From contig JANXTZ010000029.1 in the NCBI GenBank assembly GCA_025352125.1, positions 1 through 51,132 of the forward strand: a stretch of DNA of 51,132 bases, in the 5' to 3' direction. The DNA comes from Deinococcales bacterium. GTDB taxonomy: Bacteria > Deinococcota > Deinococci > Deinococcales > JAAFIG01. Positions 30,849-37,836 of this stretch are shown here, piece by piece (the first letter of the stretch is position 1; each line of letters starts with the position of its first letter). A model generated the notes under the pieces. It saw nothing but the letters and a program-made list of their open reading frames with translations, was not told the origin of the DNA and made no database searches. The position numbers and the translations under genes are program-made.

Positions 30849-31859
30849 ATGATCGGACTCGAGGCGGTGGCAAAACTGGCACAGGTTTCTTCGGCGACGG
30901 CATCACGGGCGCTCTCACGCCCCGACAAGGTTGCGCTCGAGACTCGGACACGCGTATTGCAAGCTGCCGAGGAACTTGGTTACCAGCCAAATCACCTGGC
31001 AAGCGGTTTGCGCAAGGGCAAAAGTCGCACCATCGGCGTGATTATTTCTGACATCCTCAACCCAGGGCAAGCCATGCTCGCCAAAGGCATTCAAGATGCC
31101 GCCGCAAAAAGTGATTACACCGTATTTTTGTTCAACTCCGATGAAGAATCGGATAAGGAACGTCGGGCGCTCGAGTCTCTGCGTGGTCACATGCCGCAAG
31201 GTTTGATCGTTGTGCCAACCCCTGGCGCGAAAACCAATCTCAAGCTTGTTCCGAACTTACCAACCATCGAACTGGATCGTGCCAGTGGTCTTAAAAATGC
31301 GCACACGGTCATGGTGGACAACATTGGCGGTACAACAACTGCCATCAATCACCTGATTGGCTTGGGTCACAAACGCATCGCCATGATCGTCGGAGATTTT
31401 GCCATCTCAACCGCCGTCGAACGACACCAAGGTTACCGTGAAGCGCTCGAGCACGCTGGCATTCCGTACCGCGAAGATTTGGTGCTGGCGGGTCATCACC
31501 GCGAAGACGGCGGACGAACAGCCGCGCACAAACTGCTCTCAAAACCGCTCAAACAACGCCCAACCGCTCTGTTCGTCGGCAACAACGAAATGACCATCGG
31601 GGCGGTTCTTGCCACTCGAGCGCTTGGTTTAAGTATTCCAGAAGATATTTCAATTGTTGGTTTTGACGATTCGCGCTGGGCAATGACCCTGCACCCCGCT
31701 TTGAGTGTGGTTTCGCAACCCGCTTACGACCTTGGTTATCTGGCTTGCGAAACCTTGTTGGGGTTGCTCGAGCGACACAAACCCCCGAATGCCAGCAGCG
31801 TGCGGCTTGCCACCAATTTTATAAGTCGTGAATCCACCGCGCCACCCCGAAAAACGTAG
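30849..31859 (+). CDS. LacI-family transcriptional regulator
   Basis: 336 residues from ATG 30849, chosen because the protein then opens MIGLEAVAKLAQVSSATASRALSRPDKV, the standard LacI helix-turn-helix start, followed by the hinge LASGLRKGKSRTIGV. The rest is a periplasmic-binding-protein-like ligand domain (VDNIGGTTTAINHLIGLGHKRIAMI, ISIVGFDDSRWAMTLHPALSVVSQP). It sits 144 bp upstream of the sugar ABC transporter genes on the same strand and is the obvious candidate to control them in response to the sugar. Confidence 0.92.
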   Translation: MIGLEAVAKLAQVSSATASRALSRPDKVALETRTRVLQAAEELGYQPNHLASGLRKGKSRTIGVIISDILNPGQAMLAKGIQDAAAKSDYTVFLFNSDEESDKERRALESLRGHMPQGLIVVPTPGAKTNLKLVPNLPTIELDRASGLKNAHTVMVDNIGGTTTAINHLIGLGHKRIAMIVGDFAISTAVERHQGYREALEHAGIPYREDLVLAGHHREDGGRTAAHKLLSKPLKQRPTALFVGNNEMTIGAVLATRALGLSIPEDISIVGFDDSRWAMTLHPALSVVSQPAYDLGYLACETLLGLLERHKPPNASSVRLATNFISRESTAPPRKT

Positions 31860-32003
31860 AGCCAGTGCATTTCTTTTGACTTTTTTCCAACCGTTTTTGG
31901 TTTTTGCAGTAACGAATTCTTGTCAGGTAAAAAGGAGGTTATCTCGCAAGCATTCACACTGGTTTTTCACCCCAAGCCCTCTTTCAACTTTAGGAGTACC
32001 ACC

Positions 32004-33005
32004 ATGCGTAAATCAGCAATTGCACTTCTTGGACTCGGCGCACTGACCGCCCTCGGCTTTGCCGTGGCACAGGGCAAATCACCCGTCATTGGTTTGATCA
32101 CCAAAACCGAAACCAACCCATTTTTCGTTAAAATGAAAGAGGGCGCTCAAAAGCAAGCCGACGCCAGTGGCGCAAAATTCCTGTCCGCAGCCGGCAAAAT
32201 CGATGGTGACAACGCCGGTCAAGTCACCGCCATCGAGAACATGGTTGCCGCAGGCGTTCAAACCATTTTGATCACACCAGCCGATTCCAAAGCCATCGTG
32301 CCAGCCATCGCCAAAGCCCGAGCCGCAGGCGTGATGGTCATTGCGCTGGACAGCCCAACCGAGCCAGCCGATGCCGTGGACGCCCTGTTCGCCACCAACA
32401 ACTACAAGGCGGGCGTGTTGATCGGTGAGTACGCCGCTTCCGCACTCAAGGGCAAAAAAGTCAAAATCGCCATGCTCGACCTGTTCCCAGGACATCCAGT
32501 CGGCATTGCCCGTCACAACGGCTTCCTGGACGGCTTTGGCGTTGCTGGCGTAACCGCCGACACCGAAGACCTGGCAACCGGACCGCAAGTTGTTTGCGCC
32601 GCAGACACCTTCGGCGACCAAGCCAAAGGTCAAACCGCCATGGAAAACTGCTTGCAAAAAGACCCAGGCATCAACCTTGTGTACACCATCAACGAACCAG
32701 CCGCCGCAGGCGCTTACCAAGCCCTCAAAGCTGCTGGCAAAGAAAAAGGCGTGACCATCGTTTCGGTTGACGGTGGCTGTGCAGGCGTTCGCAACGTTGA
32801 CGCTGGCGTGATCGCCGCAACCAGCCAACAATACCCACTGAAAATGGCAGCCCTGGGCGTTGCCGCAGGCGTCAAATACGCCAAGACTGGTGTCAAAGCC
32901 GTCGGTTACGTTGACACCGGCGTGACCTTGATCGCCAAAAAAGCCCGTTCTGGCATTGGCAGCAAAGATGTCAAATTCGGTCTTGCCAACTGCTGGGGCA
33001 ACTAA
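32004..33005 (+). CDS. Sugar ABC transporter substrate-binding protein (FrcB-like)
   Basis: 333 residues from ATG 32004, preceded by TAGGAG. The signal peptide is about residues 1-23 (ending AVAQG). It is a type-I periplasmic binding protein of the ribose/fructose class: PVIGLITKTETNPFFVKMKEGAQKQA, NMVAAGVQTILITPADSKAIVPAI, VIALDSPT, INLVYTINEPAAAGAYQALKAAG. The sequence best fits the fructose-type FrcB group, but the ligand could be another sugar. Codon use is biased and no CTCGAG occurs in the gene, both consistent with high expression. Confidence 0.87.
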   Translation: MRKSAIALLGLGALTALGFAVAQGKSPVIGLITKTETNPFFVKMKEGAQKQADASGAKFLSAAGKIDGDNAGQVTAIENMVAAGVQTILITPADSKAIVPAIAKARAAGVMVIALDSPTEPADAVDALFATNNYKAGVLIGEYAASALKGKKVKIAMLDLFPGHPVGIARHNGFLDGFGVAGVTADTEDLATGPQVVCAADTFGDQAKGQTAMENCLQKDPGINLVYTINEPAAAGAYQALKAAGKEKGVTIVSVDGGCAGVRNVDAGVIAATSQQYPLKMAALGVAAGVKYAKTGVKAVGYVDTGVTLIAKKARSGIGSKDVKFGLANCWGN

Positions 33006-33037
33006 GCCCTCTAATTAACAAGTCCTCTTAGCACGTC

Positions 33038-33086
33038 GTAAAGGCGAGAAAATCCCGCAACCTCCTCGCGGAGTTCTCGCCTTTAC
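33038..33086 (+). other. Long intergenic stem-loop between frcB and frcC
   Basis: A 13-bp perfect outer stem (GTAAAGGCGAGAA and its complement) encloses an inner CCGC/GCGG stem. Placed after the binding-protein gene, it may protect the frcB message or attenuate the permease genes; there is no T-run. Confidence 0.7.
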
Positions 33087-33245
33087 TTAAGGCTTCAAAC
33101 CAACTTCTAAACTCGAGATACCAAAACGTCTACTCGAGTGCTAACATTTTTTAAACACAACACAAGATTTTAAAATCCCTGCCGCGTTGCTCGAGGGTTC
33201 TCGAGTGACACATTCTTAAAACTTTTCTTGTAAAGGATGCCCAAC

Positions 33246-34229
33246 ATGACCCAACCAGCCAGTATTCAACCCAAAAAAAGTTTCCTCGAGCGATTGCCCA
33301 GCCTTAGTATTCTTGGACCAGTTGTTGCTTTGGTTTTTATGACTGCTTTTTTTGGGTTTTCAACAACCACGTTTTTTACCAGTCGAAATCTCTCGCAGAT
33401 TTTGCAGCAAGTCATGATTGTTGGTGTCATTGGAATCGGACAAACATTGGTTATTTTAACAGCCGGAATTGATCTTTCTTGCGGTGTAGTGATGGCTTTT
33501 GGTTCAATAGTCATGACAAAATTTGCAGTTGAATATGGTGTTCCGCCAATTCTGGCAATTTTTGCAGGAATAGCTGCGACCACCCTTTTTGGTTTTATCA
33601 ATGGAATTTTGATCACTAGAGTTAAGTTACCCCCTTTTATTGTTACTCTTGGTATGCTTAATATTGCAACGGCATTGACACTCATTTATTCAAAATCTCA
33701 GACTATTTCTGGTGTACCAGATGCCTTATTATTTTTTGGAAACACTCTTAAATTTGGTGAGACCCAAATAACGTATGGTGTTATTTTGATGCTTGCGTTA
33801 TTTACTTTAACTTGGTTTATTTTGAGTGAAACTGCACCAGGACGACATCTATACGCCGTTGGGAATCAACCTGAAGCCGCTCGTCTGACAGGTATTCCAA
33901 CAGATCGTGTAATCTTAGTGGTTTACACCGTAGCAGGTTTAATTTACGGAATAGCAGCTTGGTTGCTGGTATCTCGCTATACAGTAGGCAATCCCAATGC
34001 AGGACAAACCGAAAATCTAGAATCCATTACAGCTGTTGTGCTTGGTGGGACAAGCTTATTTGGTGGTAGAGGCATGATTTTTGGAACATTACTGGGTGCA
34101 ATTATAATTGGAGTTCTTGCCAGTGGATTCATTCAAATGGGTATACCTTCCACTTATCAACTTTTGATTACTGGTGCACTCGTTATTCTGGCTGTTGCAA
34201 CGGATCAATTTACGAAGCGCAAGTCTTAA
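33246..34229 (+). CDS. Sugar ABC transporter permease (FrcC-like)
   Basis: 327 residues from ATG 33246 (AAAGG 9 bases upstream; the in-frame ATG at 33237 is too close to that site). It is a polytopic membrane protein with about 8-10 helices and typical permease blocks: QVMIVGVIGIGQTLVILTAGIDLSCG, TRVKLPPFIVTLGMLNIATA, AVGNQPEAARLTGIPTDRV, ESITAVVLGGTSLFGGRGMIFGTLLGA. Base composition is clearly more A+T-rich and codon choice differs from all neighbours (many TTT, ATT, GGT and TTA), and CTCGAG is absent after codon 15. This may reflect horizontal acquisition or gene conversion. Confidence 0.9.
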   Translation: MTQPASIQPKKSFLERLPSLSILGPVVALVFMTAFFGFSTTTFFTSRNLSQILQQVMIVGVIGIGQTLVILTAGIDLSCGVVMAFGSIVMTKFAVEYGVPPILAIFAGIAATTLFGFINGILITRVKLPPFIVTLGMLNIATALTLIYSKSQTISGVPDALLFFGNTLKFGETQITYGVILMLALFTLTWFILSETAPGRHLYAVGNQPEAARLTGIPTDRVILVVYTVAGLIYGIAAWLLVSRYTVGNPNAGQTENLESITAVVLGGTSLFGGRGMIFGTLLGAIIIGVLASGFIQMGIPSTYQLLITGALVILAVATDQFTKRKS

Positions 34230-34240
34230 AGGATAAAACC

Positions 34241-35032
34241 ATGAATAACCCTAAAATTGTGATGCAAGCCAAAAACATTTCCAAACGTTACGGGCAAGTC
34301 ACCGCACTCGACGGTGCAGATTTCGAGTTGCTCGATGGTGAAATTCTGGCGGTGATCGGTGACAACGGCGCGGGAAAATCGAGTTTGATTAAAGTGCTGT
34401 CTGGCGCAACCATTCCCGATTCCGGCGAGATCATGCTGGATGGTAAAACCGTGCATTTTCACAGCCCAATCGATGCCAGGCGTCAGGGTATCGAAACCGT
34501 CTATCAAGACCTGGCAGTTGCTCCTGCCATGACGATAGCCGAGAATCTTTTCTTGGGACGCGAGATTTTACGCCCAGGTTTTTTAAGCAAGTTTTTTAGG
34601 TTAATCGACAAGAAAAAAATGCTGCAAGAAGCCAACAGGCACATGCAAGACCTGAAAATTGGCATTCGCAGTATGCAGCAATCCGTCGAGACGCTCTCGG
34701 GTGGGCAGCGCCAAGGGGTGGCGGTGGCTCGCAGTGCGGCGTTCGCAAGGCATGTCATTATCCTCGATGAACCCACCGCAGCGCTGGGGGTCAAAGAAGG
34801 CAACATGGTGCTCGAGTTGATTCGCAACATCCGCGACAAGGGCTTGCCAGTCATTATTATTTCGCACAACATGCCGCACGTCTTTGAGATTGCGGATCGG
34901 ATTCACATTCAGCGCCTTGGACGGCGGGCGGGCGTGGTTGATCCCAAAAAAGTCAGCATGTCGGACACGGTGGCGGTCATGACGGGCGCGAAGCAACCCG
35001 CCGATTTGGGTGATGGTTTACTGATCGCATGA
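34241..35032 (+). CDS. Sugar ABC transporter ATP-binding protein (FrcA-like)
   Basis: 263 residues, a single nucleotide-binding domain, unlike the double-domain RbsA type. Walker A is GDNGAGKSS, the signature is ETLSGGQRQGVAVARS, Walker B is HVIILDEPTAALG, and the switch His is in IIISHNM. The family motif VTALDGADFELLDGEI is at the start. It energises FrcB/FrcC. AAAGGA lies 7 bases before the ATG. It is the last gene of the operon; no sugar kinase follows. It is terminated at 35048-35083. Confidence 0.92.
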   Translation: MNNPKIVMQAKNISKRYGQVTALDGADFELLDGEILAVIGDNGAGKSSLIKVLSGATIPDSGEIMLDGKTVHFHSPIDARRQGIETVYQDLAVAPAMTIAENLFLGREILRPGFLSKFFRLIDKKKMLQEANRHMQDLKIGIRSMQQSVETLSGGQRQGVAVARSAAFARHVIILDEPTAALGVKEGNMVLELIRNIRDKGLPVIIISHNMPHVFEIADRIHIQRLGRRAGVVDPKKVSMSDTVAVMTGAKQPADLGDGLLIA

Positions 35033-35047
35033 ATCTCGAGCATCTTG

Positions 35048-35083
35048 AATCTCGAGAGTCTGTTATGGTTTCTCGAGATTTTT
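35048..35083 (+). terminator. CTCGAG-based terminator of the sugar operon
   Basis: AATCTCGAGA pairs with TCTCGAGATT across a 13-base loop and is followed by TTT. Confidence 0.75.
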
Positions 35084-35103
35084 GCTTGTGCGGATTGCAT
35101 CAT

Positions 35104-35925
35104 TTAACGATTCAAGGATTTCATAAATATCAAGAATTGCAACTTCCCAAGGAATTTGGCTTCAGGGCGCATCGTGAGGCTGGTTGGTGTCAGTTTGAAA
35201 TTTGATTTATCAATCACCGCGTTGATTTTGACCACACCACCAACGTTGCTCACTGTCAATCGATCTTCGAGAAAGTCAAGATTCTGGCCAATCTTAGCCT
35301 CAAAGGTCATGGTCACGTCGCCCAATGGCAACAATAGTATTCCAAGGGTTGGAATTGATGTCGGTTTGGTGTCTCGAAAACCCATCGCAGCATTGCGCCA
35401 AACAGCCTTACCCACTGTTTGTTTTGGATCGGCAAAGAACGGAGATTGAACCATTGCGTGCTCGAGTTTGACATCAATAATGCCTCGAGCGCGAATGGTT
35501 GAACTGAACTGGAATCTAAAGAAATTCTCAGCAGGAGCTTGAAACTCGAGGTTTGTTGCGGTCCAACGCCGCCCATTTTTACTGACCAGCGTGGGGGCGG
35601 ATTGCGTTTTGCCAAACCACATCTCAAATTGTTTTTGATCGGAAAGTATGGCGAACGGATTGGTGCGCCAACGAAAATCTGGGAACTCGAGCGAGCGCCC
35701 TTTGTACTGCATCAAACGCAGTTTTGCCGTACCATTCCACCACAATCCCGATAAATTTTCGAGGTACACCGGACCTGGCAACCGTGAATCGATCAAACCT
35801 GCAACGAGCGGGGCTGGAATCAGCAACAATCCGATCAATAAAAAGATCGGCGCTCCCAGAATAAACCGCCAAATGCGTTTTGGCTGTCTGATCGACACTA
35901 CTGGCTGTTTGTCTTGTTCAGGCAT
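35104..35925 (-). CDS. GspN-like (type II secretion protein N) membrane protein
   Basis: 273 residues from the ATG at 35925; an upstream TTG in frame is possible. There is a basic cytoplasmic N-terminus (about 1-20), one membrane helix (about 21-45), then a long beta-rich extracytoplasmic part. GPVYLENLSGLWWNGTAKLRL resembles the LSGTLWxGxA block of GspN. No other secretion-system genes are nearby, so the assignment rests on this block and topology. A GATACT box lies about 8 bases upstream of the ATG. Confidence 0.5.
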   Translation of the reverse strand: MPEQDKQPVVSIRQPKRIWRFILGAPIFLLIGLLLIPAPLVAGLIDSRLPGPVYLENLSGLWWNGTAKLRLMQYKGRSLEFPDFRWRTNPFAILSDQKQFEMWFGKTQSAPTLVSKNGRRWTATNLEFQAPAENFFRFQFSSTIRARGIIDVKLEHAMVQSPFFADPKQTVGKAVWRNAAMGFRDTKPTSIPTLGILLLPLGDVTMTFEAKIGQNLDFLEDRLTVSNVGGVVKINAVIDKSNFKLTPTSLTMRPEAKFLGKLQFLIFMKSLNR

Positions 35926-35977
35926 GGTCAAAAAGTATCACACCGAAGCGTTGTGACCATGAGCCTCGAGATTCCCT

Positions 35978-35983
35978 TATGAT
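35978..35983 (+). promoter_or_regulatory. Leaderless -10 box of the MBL-fold gene
   Basis: TATGAT ends 5 bases before ATG 35989. Confidence 0.55.
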
Positions 35984-35988
35984 GCAGC

Positions 35989-36645
35989 ATGGAAATCATT
36001 TCTGGCGTGCATGTTTTGAAAAGTTCTTTTGTGAATTTGTACCTGATCCTGGAGGGTGACGCCATAACCCTGATTGATACTGGAATGCCCAAGGCGGGGG
36101 CAAAATTGGTGCTCGAGACACTGCAAAACCTTGGGCGCAAACCCAGCGATTTGAAACGTATTTTGATCACCCACGCCGACCCTGACCACACGGGCAGCGT
36201 GCAGGCGCTCAAGTCTGCCACGGGTGCAACTGTTTATGCCAGCCGTCACGACGGCGAGAAAATGGCGTTGGGCTTGCCTGGTCGCAACGCGAAGGGATTG
36301 GTGGGCGTCTTGACCAAGTACTTGATGCCCGCCGCCGCGCCGCAAAGCGCCGATGTGTTTCTCGAGGATGGACAAGAATTGGCTGTGCTGGGTGGCTTGA
36401 AAGCGATTTTTACGCCAGGTCACACGCCAGGTCACGTCTCGTATTTCAGCCCGAGCAAGAAGATTTTGTTCGCTGGGGATTCACTCAACACGATGGGTGG
36501 AAAATTGCAATTCATGACGGGTCCGTTTACCGACGATTTTGTGGCGGGGCAAAACTCGGTGCGGATTCAGGCGGCGTTGGGTGCAGAAGTCGTGTGTTGT
36601 GGACACGGTGCGCCGATGCAGGGCGCACTAAAATTTCCGTTTTAG
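35989..36645 (+). CDS. Metallo-beta-lactamase-fold hydrolase
   Basis: 218 residues. The metal motif reads THADPDHTGSV (HxDxDH, a known variant of HxHxDH). Further ligands are TPGHTPGHVSYFSP, the Asp in LFAGDSLNT, and the His in VVCCGHGAPM. It belongs to the broad glyoxalase-II-like group; the substrate is unknown. It is transcribed alone, divergent from the GspN-like gene. Confidence 0.9.
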   Translation: MEIISGVHVLKSSFVNLYLILEGDAITLIDTGMPKAGAKLVLETLQNLGRKPSDLKRILITHADPDHTGSVQALKSATGATVYASRHDGEKMALGLPGRNAKGLVGVLTKYLMPAAAPQSADVFLEDGQELAVLGGLKAIFTPGHTPGHVSYFSPSKKILFAGDSLNTMGGKLQFMTGPFTDDFVAGQNSVRIQAALGAEVVCCGHGAPMQGALKFPF

Positions 36646-36847
36646 ACGCTCAAATTTTGCCATTTAAAAGGCGAGTGAAGCCCCGTTGATTCCGACAGTT
36701 CGTGAATGGCTTTGGTGTGGTCGCTCAATTTACGCACCTTGTCAAGTCTCGGATCAAGGTGCGCATTGATGATCCCATACGGTGGGTTCGGCTTGGTGGT
36801 TCACGGTTCTCGAGCCGAGAACATGGTCGTGTCGTCACATCTCGAGA

Positions 36848-36853
36848 TAGACT
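36848..36853 (+). promoter_or_regulatory. Near-leaderless -10 box of the MoxR gene
   Basis: TAGACT ends 7 bases before ATG 36861; this supports the shorter start over an upstream one at 36702. Confidence 0.5.
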
Positions 36854-36860
36854 GAATCCC

Positions 36861-37751
36861 ATGCGTCCACAATCGATTTCCGACACCCAGACCGCGCTCG
36901 AGCGTGAACATTATATTTCTGAGCGCAGCCTGGCGACCAGCGTTTTTTTAGCCTTAAAACTGGGCAGACCGTTGTTTCTCGAGGGTGAACCAGGCGTGGG
37001 CAAAACCGAGATTGTCAAGGTGCTGGCAAAACTGCTGGACACGCGCCTGATTCGCTTGCAGTGCTTCGAGGGGCTTGACCTTTCCAGTGCGGTTTACGAA
37101 TGGGATTACGCGCGGCAAATGCTGCAAATCAGGTTGCTCGAGGCGAGCGGTGAACGCGAGCAGGGCAAGGTGAAGTCCGAGATTTACAGCGCCGAATTTC
37201 TGGTGAAACGTCCACTCTTGCAGGCACTCGAGCTTCAAGATGGCAAGCCTGCCGTGCTTTTAATTGACGAACTCGACCGCGCCGATGAGGAGTTTGAGGC
37301 TTTCCTGCTCGAGTTTTTATCGGACTGGCAGGTCAGTATTCCCGAGCTGGGAACAATCTGCGCCGCAGAGCCGCCGGTGGTGATCATTACTTCCAACCGC
37401 ACCAGGGAAATCCATGATGCACTCAAACGCCGTTGCTTGTACCACTGGATCGATTACCCCGATTACCAAAAAGAATTGCGAATTGTGCAACGCAAAGTGC
37501 CTGGCGTGCCAGAATTGCTGTCCAGGCAAGTCGTGGCGTTCGTGCAAGAACTGCGCAAACTCGAGTTGTACAAAGCCCCTGGCGTCGCAGAAACGCTGGA
37601 TTGGGCGTCGGCGCTGATGGCGCTCGATGTCACCAGCTTGGAGGGTGGCGCGATGGAAGACACGTTCGGGGCATTACTGAAATATCAGGACGACATTGTT
37701 CGGGCGCGGGGCGCGGCGCAAGATTTGCTGGCGAAAGCGCAAACGGTTTAA
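36861..37751 (+). CDS. MoxR-type AAA+ ATPase
   Basis: 296 residues from ATG 36861. Walker A is GEPGVGKTEIVKVL, Walker B is AVLLIDELDRADEEFEAFLLEFL, and sensor 1 is VVIITSNRTREIHDALKRRC. MoxR proteins act as chaperones that insert cofactors or metals, often with a VWA-domain partner encoded downstream; no VWA gene follows here, so the partner is elsewhere. The region 36646-36860 in front holds no gene. Confidence 0.9.
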   Translation: MRPQSISDTQTALEREHYISERSLATSVFLALKLGRPLFLEGEPGVGKTEIVKVLAKLLDTRLIRLQCFEGLDLSSAVYEWDYARQMLQIRLLEASGEREQGKVKSEIYSAEFLVKRPLLQALELQDGKPAVLLIDELDRADEEFEAFLLEFLSDWQVSIPELGTICAAEPPVVIITSNRTREIHDALKRRCLYHWIDYPDYQKELRIVQRKVPGVPELLSRQVVAFVQELRKLELYKAPGVAETLDWASALMALDVTSLEGGAMEDTFGALLKYQDDIVRARGAAQDLLAKAQTV

Positions 37752-37824
37752 ATCTCGAGCTATATTGTTTGCCAGCGCTCATTTTGCTTGTCTGAATCTC
37801 ACAACCCAAAGTCATTTGCACCCT

Positions 37825-37830
37825 TAAACT
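37825..37830 (+). promoter_or_regulatory. Leaderless -10 box of the G8 lipoprotein gene
   Basis: TAAACT ends 6 bases before ATG 37837 and runs into CTCGAG (TAAACTCGAG). Confidence 0.65.
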
Positions 37831-37836
37831 CGAGTT

